In this document: piece after piece, positions 53,401 through 63,714 of the stretch
How the letters are laid out: each line of letters opens with the position of its first letter
Numbering within the stretch: position 1 is the first letter of the stretch
Origin: Podarcis raffonei
Taxonomy: Eukaryota > Chordata > Lepidosauria > Squamata > Lacertidae
Length of the DNA stretch: 64,000 bases
Reading direction: 5' to 3'
Assembly: GCF_027172205.1 (NCBI RefSeq)
Contig: NC_070603.1
Coordinates: forward strand, 105,065,803-105,129,802
Made by a program: the position numbers and the translations under genes
Notes under the pieces: model-generated
Databases searched by the model: none
Seen by the model: only the letters and a program-made list of their open reading frames with translations
What the model was told of the DNA's origin: nothing

Positions 53401-56400
53401 GACCAGAAGTGATGTTGGGAGGAAGCACTTAAAAGGAGCAGAGAGGATTAGCAGCTAAATTAATGCAAGGCTATAATTAAGAAGTTTAATATTGGTTCAA
53501 TGAGAAAATATATCATATAGCATCTAACAGAGTGCCTTACAATTGCTAACAACATGCAGAAAAATCATTAAGCAGTCTACCAAGACCCTCAGCAATTTTC
53601 ACGTGGTCCATGGGCAGGGAGGGAAGGTTTGGGAACCACTGGCCTAGAATGAATTGCCCAGATTCAGATCCAGATCGTAGTACATACACCACATACAAAA
53701 CCTTCCCCCCCCCCCATTTGAAAGACTTCAGAGACTGGAGCTGTTTTATAGCATCAGAAGATTCTCTCCTCTAGCCTGTATTGCTTACTCTGCTTGGCAA
53801 CAACTTTCCAAGCTCTTAGAAAAAGGCAGTCCTGTTACCTATGATTTTTTAACTGCAGGAGTTAAGAATCAAACCTGTAGCCTTCTGCAAGACATGTATG
53901 TGGTCTATTGAACTATGGACTCCCATATGTCAAGCACTGTGGATAGTAGGTCCCTTTAGACAAGGTATCTTATTCACAATCCTATCCCTAGAATCTAAGC
54001 AGCAGCGATCTCGAAATACATTTTCAAAATCCATTTGTCTTGTATGGAAGACATCACTAGAAAACAGACCTGAAATGATCCACTACCTTCCAAGGTTAAT
54101 TCAGCCACTATATATGGATTTAGTAAGCTCATGACAAAATATCAAAACAAGCAAGCAACTGTGCCCAAATTATATCTACCAAAGGCCTAGAACCACAGAG
54201 GTTTGTGTGACAATCAATATCTGCCACTATCTAAATAAATTAAGGAGTAATGTATCCAAGCAGGAGGAAGGAAATCCATTAAGTCATTTCACTTCTGAGC
54301 TGCCACTCACCACACAAACACACAATATGCATTTATTGTGTACTCTGTTGTTCCATTGGAAAACACACAGTTTAAACCACTCACGTGGCTGTTTCATCCA
54401 TCACAAGTACACCGTTATCAGCTGCTCAATCAGGGCTTTTTTTAAATGCCAATTTGTATTATTCTATTAAGAAAACGCACCACTCAGGATGCCTAGCAAT
54501 GTGTATGTCTTGTCATCTGAAAGTGGAGCAAGCGCTTTTTCAAACCGTTGAAAGGTGCAAGGGGGTGACACATAGACATGTAGTAAGACGGTTGGTCGTG
54601 CAGCACGGGCAAAGACCCAAAGGGCCCAAACGTATGGTGGACCCAAGTAGTTTAGAGACAGCACAAAAGAGTTCTCTGATTTCCCTTCCTGCCCCTTCCA
54701 TGTGAAAGAAACCCACTTAGGGGGCTTTGACTGAAGCCTGAAAAATCCTAAGACAGGATAGAGGAAAACTTGAACTAACAAACAGGAAGGAAAGGCACAG
54801 TGAAAAAGGCAGACAGAAGAACCCACCACACTGGAAAACAAGGAGGTATTAACCTGAACATATGAATATATCTTATACAGACTATTTTGCTTTGGTGCTT
54901 AAACGAAGTCATCTCAATGGGCTGGGAATAACTTAGATTGAGCACCAGCAAAGGGGCCAGGCAGGCAGGATTAAAGGAAGTACAAACTATGAAGCACGGA
55001 GTCATCAAGTAATTCACGATTATGCTGATAAAACAAGAAGGCTGAAAACAGTTTGCCAGATTCAAAGAAGAAACACAAAATCTGAACTCTCTTCTATGGT
55101 GACAAGGCAGAATCAAAAAGCTATCAAGATGCGTTTTAAGGCAAGTGGTATTATTTCCTGCCTCATCAAGAGCAAAATTAGTCATTCTTCAGCTTGGCAA
55201 CAAAACCCAAGAGAGAGATGGGCAGGCGGCGTGTCGACTCTTTAACTCACCTGCTGTACAAGGTGGAACAGGGGAAGAAGGTGACGTCAGAGGTGAACTC
55301 GCCCCAGAGCCTGCTGAATAAGAAACATCCAGAGTTGCTAAAAAGGTGCAGTTTCAAAATCCTTTTCACTGCTTAAAATGAGGCTTGCTGAAATAAGCAG
55401 CAAACCTACACATACAGGGAGGGGGCTGGGCCAACTGCACATTATATGTTAAATGTAGAGGCGCATTTAATGTGACTGTTTTTTAAAAAACCCCAAGTAA
55501 TAAATAATAATAGTCAGAGCGGCTAACATCATATAAATAACACAGTATATATAAAAGCAGGCATCAATTAATTAAAATACATCTTAAAATTAATTCGGAC
55601 AAATTAAAATCTGGACAAATGGCAGTTCCCAGGTTAAGATTGAGAGCAGTTAATACTTGCCAGGATCAACTGTTTTCACTGATCATATAAGGACCTGTGA
55701 ACAGGCAGGGAGGCCTCCTTCATGCTTGTTCTTATACAAAGGAAAATAGGTCAGACTGCACCCTGGCCAAAGCCCTGGCGGAACAGCTCCATCTTGCAGG
55801 CCCTGCGGAAAGATGTCATATCCTGCAGGGCCCTATTCTCTTGTGGGAGAGCGTTCCACCAGGCCAGGGCCACAGCCGAAAAGGCCCTGGCTCTGATCGA
55901 GGCCAGTCTAATTTCCCTGGGGCCCGGGATCTTCAGAGTGTTGTTGTTTGCTGACCATAAGTTCCTCTGTGGGACATACCAGGTGAGGCGGTCCTGTAGG
56001 TACGAGGGTCCTAGGCCGTATAGGGCTTTAAAGGTTAAAACCAGCACCTTCAACCTGATCCTGTACTCCACCGGGAGCCAGTGCAGCTGGTATAGGATTG
56101 GGTGAATGTGATCTCTCGGCGAGGCAGATACAGTGGCAGACACTCAAGATCAGGACCACAGCAGGAGGGGAAGGGGAATTTAACTATTTCATTCTCTGCC
56201 ACAGTCCATATGAAAATCCCACCTCCCCTCAAACTACTATTAGTATCAAGAGGAAAGCTTTCATTAGCGCCAATGAGAGTTTTCCTTCCAAAACAAAATA
56301 GCAGGCAGTGGTGGGGAGTGGGGCAGTCTTTTCTTGTCGGGAAGCAAAAGAATTAAATTTCTCCTCACCTGTCACAGTCCTGACTTTTAAACAAAGACCC

Positions 56401-59400
56401 ACCCCGGCAGCTATTTTGTTTTGTTTTTGTTTTAAATAAGCCATGCTGAATGCAAAGATGCGTTCAACATGATACAGTTTGGCCCTGTAGCTAAGCTGAG
56501 GAACTAGGCAGAATATGAGTGGGTGGGATGCAAACAAGGCCAGGCTGTTCGGTGGTGGGTCACGCCATGCAGTTTGCAGCAGAGAAGGGCAAACCCTGTG
56601 CAAATTTCAATACTCTGTCTGCTTCATAGAGAGTAATTCTATCCTTCGGAGCAGTGATCCCACTAGTGCAAACTTGCCTGGAGGGGAATTAAAATTCCAG
56701 CAAGAAACTTTACCAACTGTACTCTTAGCTAAACACAAGGGGATTTGCAGGTGGGTTTTGCCAGGTCAGCGGATGTTGTCGGCACCTGGTCATGAACAAG
56801 ATTGTACACCATGAAAAAGTTCTGGGAAGTAATGAGTTACTAAATCCTTGAGAGCCAAACTAGGGGATATGTGGGAGTTGGACAAAATGTCTCCCAATGC
56901 TGGTTTTGTTTTTTTAGAGAGAGTTATGCAGCAGGCAGCAGTGGCCATGGATCAGATCAGATCAGAGTGTGTCTGTGTGTATTTAACTCTTGTTCCACAG
57001 GCCTATTGTCTAATCAAACCCCTGCTTCTTTTCCATACGCTGGGAAGAAGACACAAGGCCAATTTCATTTTGAAGAACAGCCCACTGGGGAGCACGGTCT
57101 ACCTCCAGCCACTGCTCGGATCAAATCCACAGCTTCCCATTGCTCAAGTTCAGGCTTGTCTGTTTTAAAGCAACAGACCCCAATGGGTTTCTTCATGTAT
57201 CTTCTGTCCACAATCTAATTTGGGTCACTAAGTGCTGCGCAGCAATACACATCTCTCTATGTGGAGAGGCTACCTTATTGATAAGCGACGCTTCCAAAAT
57301 CTCCCTTGGTGGAATATATTTTATTACAAGGTCTGCAAAAGTATGCAGAACCTTCTATTAATTTTATTCTAAGGGGAGTACCGTGCTCTATATAGTCGCT
57401 CTTTATTGTTTAAGTCTCGTTTGGATGTTGCTGTGTTTGAAAACTTAATAAACACATATCTCTCTTTAAAAAAAATAAAAATGCTCTGCTTGGAATGTGT
57501 ATCAAGGGCCTATTGCCCTTCTCATGCAGGCAGCTTTCCTCCCCTTCCTGGTGAATCAATTGCTAGAAGCAGAAGGGAAATATTGGTTAATTCACATTGA
57601 GATGGTGTGCATTTTCCAGCTTTTGGTCTCAGTGTATTAGTCAGGCTCACCATAAGCAAATGGCTGCTGCCACAAAGGGCTGCCACAGCCAAGGCAAGGG
57701 TGTGCCAACCCAAGTGTATGCGAATCCTTGTGCATCTATGGAAAATGGCTTAACAAGGAGATCCTGAGCACTGCAAGTCACTATCCCAGAAAAAGTCCCC
57801 CTAGCTCACAGCTCGAGATCTGACAGCCTCGTAGCAATGGCATTGTCAGCACTGTACACACACTTCATTAGACTCCGCAGGAAAAAAATCTTGCTCCAGT
57901 GCCTCATATGTCACAACAAGGCTCCTATCTTGGTGTAGTTCATGGGTAGGCAAACTAAGGCCTGGGGGCCAGATCCGACCTAATCACCTTCTAAATCCGG
58001 CCCACGGATGGTCAGGAATCAGCGTGTTTTTACATGAGTAGAACGTGTCCTTTTATTTAAAATGCATCTCTGGGTTATTTGTGGGTTCTGCCTGGTGTTT
58101 TTACATGAGTAGAATGTGTCCTTTTATTTAAAATGCATCTCTGGGTTATTTGTGGGGCCTGCCTGGTGTTTTTACCTGAATAATAATAATAAATAATAAT
58201 AATAATAATATAATTATTTATACCCTGCCCATCTGGCTGGGTTTCCCCAGCCACTCTGGGCAGCTTCCAACAAAATATTAAAATACAATAGTCTGTTAAA
58301 CATTAAAAGTTTCCTAAACAGGGCTGCCTTCAGATGTCTTATAAAATGCATCTCTGGGTTATTTGTGGGGCATAGGAATTCATTCAATTTTTTTCCTTCA
58401 AAATATAGTCTGGCCCCCCACAAGGTCTGAGGGACAGTGGACCGGCCCCCTGCTGAAAATGTTTGCTGACCCCTGGTGTAGTTAGTTACCTGAATTGTTA
58501 GAGTTGCTGTATTTCATCGTTTGTTCCTCTCCACTCTCAAAGGACGAGCGTTTAGACTTCTGCAGGCACAAAAAGGAAGAGATCCAACAGTTCACAAGTG
58601 GTTAGCCGATTGCCGTTTCGCAACTCTTTTTCCTAGTTCCAAACAGGCCTGCGCATTTCACACGCATTAACCCTGTGAGAATTAGCATGGCGACTGCATG
58701 ACAGGCAGCAGCGATGGTGGACAAGTCTTAACTGCAGGGGCCAAGAGCATTTACACAGGGCGCCCAAATCCTCACCAATTACCACCTTTCAGAATACTGC
58801 AGGTACAGCTTCAGTGCACAGTGGCAACTGGAGCTCACTACTATTGTCAAAACATGACAACAGTTTCAAAAGGCAGTGTTGAGACCTGGAACTGGAATCT
58901 TCCCCTCTTGTTGCGTTAGCTGGGACCATTCTTCTGACTACCTCAACGTGCTGACGGAGGAGAACAACGTCCTTTAAATGAGTGGAACCTTCCCCTCACC
59001 AGTTTAGATTTTTGCCCATGAGAAACTACCTCGAGAAGCAATGATTATTTGGCTTAGAAATGTGCCATCGCAGTTGTGGACAGGATGTAGACTGAACCAG
59101 TAGTGTGGTCCTTTGTGCAGGGTAGATTTCAGCCTGTGTTTGTCTCCCGCCAGACAGTCACATTATGAACTTTTGAGGGTAGGATGCACATCAAAGTCTT
59201 TTGACATAGACCCATCTCCACAAGCACCCATACAGAGTTGGTACAGATCTACCACAAGTTACCGCATTGTGAGGTAGTGTTCAAAATGCTAGACTTGGAT
59301 CAGGAACAGCTGGGTTGAAATCCCCTTAGCCAGGAAGTTTCAGTATAGCTAAAACTTCTTATTCTAACTCTAGCTTCTCTCACAGAGTTGCTGCAAGTAC

Positions 59401-62400
59401 AGAAGTAGAATGATCCCAAGACACTATCTTCTTAGGCAGAAGAGATATATATAAATGAGATAAACAACAATGTGCTAGGCAGCTATCCACCCCTGTTTTA
59501 AAACTTTATTAATAAATAGAACTATTTTCCCATTATATTTATTAATAAAGTTTTTAAGCAGGGATAAATAGCTGCCTAACATATTTGTATCCTGTTATAC
59601 TGTATACAGTTTGAAATGGGATGATCGCATAGACACTATTTTCCCATTCTGAGAGAACTATTATTATTAATCTTAGATTCCAGTGCTGCTTACTTTTCGT
59701 GCTAAGATCTTCCTCTTTTTTTTCTCTTCCTCTGAACCATAATGAGATTGGGCTCTCGTCAGTCTTCTGTGCTGATGAATCTTTTAACGGAAGAAGAAAA
59801 GGACTTAGGGGGCAAAGCAGATTACAAATGTTTACCAATTCAAAAATCATTTCCCCATTAGATGTTGTTGTAATGGTTCTCTCTGCTTTATATACACTAT
59901 AAAATGAAATAATTATAAAAATATTTACCCAAAATAATAATAATAATCAGCAGCAGACTATAAATTTGTCTGAGAAACCACCAGCACTAATGGAAAGAGG
60001 TTCAAAACTTACCTGTTTCTGTTCTTCTACTAGTCTTTTCTCTATGCATTCTTTGGCAATCTTCAATGCTTCTTTTAACTTAGTGGGGATCTGATAAGCG
60101 AAAAGAAAAAGGTCCACAGCTTGGTGACAGAGACTAATACAGTGGTACCTCGGGTTACATACGCTTCAGGTTACAGACTCCGCTAACCCAGAAATATTAC
60201 CTCGGGTTAAGAACTTTGCTTCAGGATGAGAACAGAAATCGTGCAGCTGCGGCGCGGCGGCGGCGGCAGCAGCAGCAGGAGGCCCCATTAGCTAAAGTGG
60301 TGCTTCAGGTTAAGAACAGTTTCAGGTTAAGAACAGACCTCCAGAATGAATTAAGTTCTTAACCCAAGGTACCACTGTATTTATAACATGGCATTCCTGC
60401 AGATATTCTGTAAAAATCTGTTGGGCTTAGGGGGAGAGGGTGCCAGGGGGAGGTAGCAATGTGTCAAGGACTGAAAAGTTGGGAAGGGACGGCTAGAAAA
60501 AATATACTATTAAAAGCAAATTGCCATCAATGTAATTCAATTGTACCTTAAACTGTGTTTTTTCTGAATTTGTTAAAAGGACATCACTGAATAACCTGAA
60601 ATAAAAAACAAACAGAAAATGCACATTCAAAAGCCAGCCAGCAAGCACCATCCTACCTAACTGCTGGATTTTTTCATTTTGCACTTGGGCTTATAGGAAC
60701 TGCAGCTAATTGGGTTAAGCTCCATATGGCAAGGTAGATATGGGTGAAGCAGCTCCTTTCAACTCAAGTCTCCAGCAGCTTAGCGGAAACTAGTACAACT
60801 AGGTAAGGAGCTGCTTTGCAAAAATAGCTTGCCGTGCAATGACTAAACCATGAGACTTCAATTCCAAGGAGCCAGCCTTAGCTGTGATATAGGCGACAGC
60901 AGCCTCCTACACAGTGTTGCTCAGAAATTCTACGAAATGAAAAAAATAGTGCAGTTTTTAAAATAGTGGTGCAAACCAGTGCCATTTCAAAAGGTTCAGT
61001 CCACCACCCTGACTCAAAAAGGCGTCTAGCTGTATAGACAAAAACCTGCTCTGTGATCCCAGGAACCACCACACAAAATGTGGTGATGGCATCTGAATGC
61101 ACAGCGAACAAAGCAACTTTCAAAACTATACAGCGGATGTTCAAACATGTGGTTCCATGACCAAGTGAGTCACTCAAAGCCAGTTAGGAGTGACTAGCCT
61201 GTACAGGGTGAACAAATAGGGACTTACGGCATTTGTAAGAGCCGGGAGACTGTAGGCATGCCGTTCTTCATGGCTTCGGGAGAAATAATGGATTCCAGTA
61301 CAGTTACTGAAGGGGTGAGAAATACAGAAGTTAAGTTGAAGGTGAGAAATGTAGAAGCCCATGAAAGAAATGCAAACAATCCGAGTTTCCGCTTGAACTA
61401 GACTGAAATGTTGCTTTGAGCATTTCACTCACCTACAGATGTGGATGGTGCAGGGGGGAAGCTGTCCACTGGAACAGAGTCCGGGGGTCTCCCGTAGGTC
61501 ATTTCGTACAGTAAGTGACCAAAGCAATGCACATCAACACTTTCTAAAGTCTGCGAAAAGAAATGGGAGGGAGAGACAGCTTGCTTAAAATATCACGTGA
61601 TTATCACATGAACCCTACTCTCCACTGGCATCAGCGATCCTGCGCTTGTAACGAATGTTTACTTCCTGCGTGTACTTGCTGCAAAATGAATAACCGCCAA
61701 CGGCAAGCATGAATTACATGAATTAAGGTTACATTCCTATACACACTTACCTGGGAGTCTGTCCCATTGTACTCAACAGGACTTGCTTCTGAGCAGGCAA
61801 GGGTTAAGATCGAGCCACAGGAGGATTAGCAAGTTTAGGGAACTGTGATTTGGGACAGACACAAAACAGCCTCTCTGCTGACTGCTTATATTGCAAGCTC
61901 ATGTCTCGAGCAAACTCAAAACAACTAGGTAACAATTTTTGAAAGCAGCAAGATCCAACTTGTTCTACAAGGTATTTTCAGGACTACCAATATGGCAGAG
62001 ATCCCATCAGATAAGTGATGTTAAGTATGACATTATAATAGAGAGAGGAGCTTTTCCAAGTGATAAAACAAGACTCCACCCCCTCCAGGATAATCCATCA
62101 GTACTCTGCTCACAAGTTTACAGCACCAGTACTACAATACAGTCATACCTTGGTTTTCAAATGCCTTGGGAGTTGAATGTTTTGGCTCCCAAACAATCAA
62201 AAGCTGGAAGTGATTGTTCTGGTTTTCGAATGTTCTCTGGAACCCGAACATCGATGTGACTTTCGTGACTTCTGATTGGCTGCAGGAGCTTCCTGCAGCC
62301 AATCAGAAGCAGCGCCTTGGTTTCTGAACAATTTGGAAGTCAAACAGATTTCCGGAACGGATTCCATTCGACTTCCAAGGTACCACTGAATGTGGTATTC

Positions 62401-62998
62401 ACAAATGCCCTTCTTTGGAGAAAAGACACTGTAGCAAAGGAATAGCAACTGTACATTTATTGTGCAATATAATATTTATCTGAAAAAGCCAACTACATAC
62501 TGCAAGGTTTCAGCATTTCAGAGTTGGCTTATCGTTCTCCCTCTCCCTCTAGGAAAACAAAACCAGAACAAGTCAGGGGTTTCTCCCTTCTGGTTTTTGG
62601 TGCCACCCGCCATTTCTCCTCCTCTTTCTTCCAAAAAAAGAGATAAGTGTTAACTAGTTCTTGTAACAAAACCAAAAAAACCACACTGCTGTGTTTCCAA
62701 ACATCCTTTAAACAACTTTCTATTAAGCTTCTCTCGTAGCATTACTGAATAGCTTTTCTTTTTAAATAAAACAACTATTGCAACGTATGACATCTATAAC
62801 GGATTCCCACGCACAAAGATGCTTGCCTCGACGTACATTAATTTTGCGGAACTGTGTGAAGTAGGACCGGTAGAAGGAGGGGAGCCCCAGCAGCGAATTC
62901 TCCAGATCCAGTAACCTGCATGTGTCCCCGTCCATCATGACATTGGAAGCATGGAGGTGGCCGTACGGAAATCCTTTTTCGTGCAAGAACTTTAAGAC
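47270..62998 (-). CDS. PXK: PXK, PX-domain pseudokinase (3' half, nine exons)
   Basis: PXK binds phosphoinositides through an N-terminal PX domain, sits on endosomes, slows receptor recycling and binds Na,K-ATPase and actin. The window has the last 303 codons: 62837-62998, 61433-61550, 61228-61306, 60547-60595, 60013-60090, 59694-59780, 58490-58559, 55251-55313, 47270-47475, all with GT/AG borders and matching phases. The kinase-like domain reads HLHASNV where kinases have HRDxxxxN and LLDLENS where they have DFG, so it lacks the catalytic Asp and is a pseudokinase, as known for the family. A basic stretch (EEEKKKRKILARKKSKR), a Ser/Pro-rich region, proline runs and a WH2 motif (SRGALLSSIQNFQKGGLKK) follow. 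Upstream exons with the PX domain lie beyond 64000. Tail to tail with PDHB. Confidence 0.95.
47600..48580. other. PXK last intron, unassigned part 1
   Basis: Single-copy sequence; no coding exon or recognisable transposon. Confidence 0.35.
48590..48722. mobile_element. Palindromic hAT-type MITE remnant
   Basis: gtggccctccagatgtggtt ... acttctggaaggccacgggt are inverted halves. Confidence 0.5.
48953..49157. mobile_element. Tigger-like MITE, family D (CpG-rich)
   Basis: cagtcatacctcgggttaca ... cgcaacccgagcgtccactg between TA sites. Internal inverted pair ggaccgccgaaaccc / gggtttcggcggtc. 205 bp. Confidence 0.7.
49232..49585 (-). mobile_element. Squamate tRNA-derived SINE in PXK last intron
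   Basis: ggtaaaggtaaagggatccc left end, gccacccgcgtccc right end; B box ggttcgaatcc on the minus strand near 49515. Target duplication unclear. Confidence 0.85.
49590..51357. other. PXK last intron, unassigned part 2
   Basis: No repeat ends, no exon. AT-rich around 50040-50480 and 51000-51340. Confidence 0.35.
51366..51501. mobile_element. Short palindromic hAT MITE
   Basis: caggcatccccaaatttggc ... gagtttggcgatgcctg; perfect 8-bp duplication aactaaag at 51358-51365 and 51502-51509. Almost the whole 136 bp can fold on itself (ttgggactacaactcc / gggaattgtagtctcaa). Confidence 0.88.
51510..53230. other. PXK last intron, unassigned part 3
   Basis: A second, partly repeated 'accatcaaatctaa(c/t)gcacac' motif occurs at 51710-51790. 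A hAT palindrome remnant is at about 52185-52262 and a possible antisense MIR-like SINE at about 52430-52510. G-run at 52563-52571. Confidence 0.35.
53242..53641. mobile_element. hAT-type non-autonomous transposon
   Basis: ctggggttcccaaactgtgg ... ggtttgggaaccactg inverted ends. Flanks gctttaaa and gcctagaa match at 6 of 8, as an old 8-bp duplication would. 400 bp. Confidence 0.65.
53650..55240. other. PXK last intron, unassigned part 4
   Basis: No recognised exon or transposon; C-run near 53704-53715. Confidence 0.35.
55251..55313 (-). CDS. PXK: PXK exon (Ser/Pro-rich linker)
   Basis: Reads (A)GSGASSPLTSPSSPVPPCTA; human has GSGASSPLTSPSSPTPPSTS. Acceptor tttcttattcag, donor gcag|gtgagt. 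Confidence 0.93.
55485..56150 (-). mobile_element. L2 LINE 3' fragment
   Basis: The minus strand (56143-55751) encodes the L2 C-terminus: HIHPILYQLHWLPVEYRIRLKVLVLTFKALYGLGPSYLQDRL ... ARAFSAVALAWWNALPQENRALQDMTSFRRACKMELF, open for 130 codons, followed by an AT-rich tail. Confidence 0.8.
56160..57932. other. PXK intron, unassigned part
   Basis: Single-copy. 'agcgccaatgagagttttccttccaaaacaaaa' at 56270 is partly repeated antisense-like near 56250-56300 only. No exon found. Confidence 0.3.
58024..58164. repeat. Tandem duplication (about 73-bp unit) inside hAT element
   Basis: gtgtttttacatgagtagaa ... gcatctctgggttatttgtg occurs twice in tandem. A third unit starts at about 58165, is split by the L2 tail, and resumes at about 58340 (aaaatgcatctctgggttat). 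Confidence 0.85.
58178..58338 (-). mobile_element. L2 LINE tail nested in hAT element
   Basis: (AAT)n, then ataccctgcccatctggctg, ggtttccccagccactctgg, and gggctgccttcagatgtctt; antisense L2 3' end. Confidence 0.7.
58490..58559 (-). CDS. PXK: PXK exon (basic/Ser region)
   Basis: KSKRSSFESGEEQTMKYSNSNNS plus one base. Acceptor tttgtgcctgcag, donor ttcag|gtaact. The hAT target duplication begins at intron position +7. Confidence 0.93.
59266..59480 (+). mobile_element. MIR-like SINE remnant
   Basis: gctagacttggatcaggaac with tgggttgaaatcccc (B-box-like) and ctctcacagagttgctgcaa match the general MIR-like plan. Confidence 0.45.
59694..59780 (-). CDS. PXK: PXK exon
   Basis: IHQHRRLTRAQSHYGSEEEKKKRKILARK, 29 codons, phase 0 on both sides. 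Human has IHQHRRLTRAQSHHGSEEERKKRKILARK. Confidence 0.95.
60013..60090 (-). CDS. PXK: PXK exon
   Basis: IPTKLKEALKIAKECIEKRLVEEQKQ, 26 codons, phase 0. Acceptor cgcttatcag, donor cag|gtaagt. Confidence 0.95.
60140..60377 (-). mobile_element. Tigger-like MITE, family A, with CGG/CAG run
   Basis: cagtggtacctcgggttaca ... aacccaaggtaccactg between TA sites. Inserted 50 bp upstream (gene sense) of a PXK exon acceptor. A ggcggcggcggcagcagcag run at about 60253-60275 replaces the usual ggcagcagcagg. Confidence 0.8.
60547..60595 (-). CDS. PXK: PXK exon (49 nt)
   Basis: (P)LFSDVLLTNSEKTQFK; acceptor ttttttatttcag, donor aag|gtacaa. Confidence 0.93.
61228..61306 (-). CDS. PXK: PXK exon
   Basis: (V)TVLESIISPEAMKNGMPTVSRLLQMP; end of the kinase-like fold. 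Differs from human at SIISPEAM (human STLSCEAC). Donor atgcc|gtaagt. Confidence 0.93.
61433..61550 (-). CDS. PXK: PXK exon
   Basis: TLESVDVHCFGHLLYEMTYGRPPDSVPVDSFPPAPSTSV plus one base; C-lobe of the pseudokinase (DVHCFGHLLYEM matches kinase subdomain IX DxxxxG only in part). Confidence 0.95.
61560..62139. other. PXK intron, unassigned part
   Basis: An old sauropsid repeat (acattcctatacacacttac ... gggagtctgtcccattg) lies at about 61730-61805. Otherwise nothing was recognised. Confidence 0.35.
62140..62388 (-). mobile_element. Tigger-like MITE, family B
   Basis: cagtcataccttggttttc ... cttccaaggtaccactg; TA on the left, degenerate on the right. Internal gattggctgcaggagctt/cctgcagccaatc palindrome. 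Confidence 0.68.
62837..62998 (-). CDS. PXK: PXK exon (pseudokinase catalytic-loop region)
   Basis: VLKFLHEKGFPYGHLHASNVMMDGDTCRLLDLENSLLGLPSFYRSYFTQFRKIN, 54 codons. The HRD and DFG positions read HLH and DLE. Acceptor ggtctcctag, donor aat|gtacgt. Confidence 0.96.
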
Positions 62999-62999
62999 C

Positions 63000-63710
63000 T
63001 AGGAGACCAAGCACACAGATGTTTTAGTTTGAGGAAATGAATTCCCTTGCCAAGATCTATTAAGTGCCTGTCCAAGGATGTATCCCACACCCTCCCACAC
63101 ATCCCAAAGGGCATTAATTGGGGGCTTTCGTTCTGTGATGGGTACAGGCCCTATTCACACTTCCCCTGCCCAACCGCCTTTGATGCTTCTGTTATTACTA
63201 TCCAATAGCCCTTCCTCTCCCCTTTCAGATGCTACATCTCAGTTTCTTCCCATTCTGTCAATAATTTGCTTAAATACCTTCCCTCCCTTCTCAAGCCACC
63301 TCAAACTCACAAGGTGCACATCTGCATTTTGTGGGATGTGATCCACGGGTAGCAGTCAAGTGCAACATTCCTTATAATGCTAGAGTGGATATGCAAGGGA
63401 ATGTTTGGTCCAGCCAGTCGAAACTTCCTGTACCTCCTGGCCTGGAGCATCCTTCCTCTTGCATGTGACCAGAGGTGGGCATGACCTTACCTGTCCAGGT
63501 AACAAAAGGATGAGTCATGCAGCTCCCGCCCCCCTTTTTTCTCTTTCTCCTTTAGTCTGCTTCCAGCTAGGACTGCTCTGTTGGCTTGCAGCCAACAGCA
63601 GCACAGGGATTGTCCCCCATATGGGGTAAATCGACATGTTGCTATTTGTAACTTTAAGTCTGCCTTCAGGATTGATGCTGTGTACTGCCTGAACGCAAGT
63701 TAGGCAGTGA
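63000..63710. other. PXK intron at the window edge, unassigned part
   Basis: Single-copy sequence without recognised exon or repeat ends. Confidence 0.35.
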
Positions 63711-63714
63711 AGGT

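Larger units (their letters stand above)
57941..58475 (-). mobile_element. hAT-Charlie-type element next to a PXK splice donor
   Basis: catgggtaggcaaact ... gtttgctgacccctg ends; perfect 8-bp duplication gtgtagtt at 57933-57940 and 58476-58483. Same terminal family as 21125-21447. Inside are 73-bp tandem units and a nested L2 tail (58178-58338). Confidence 0.88.
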
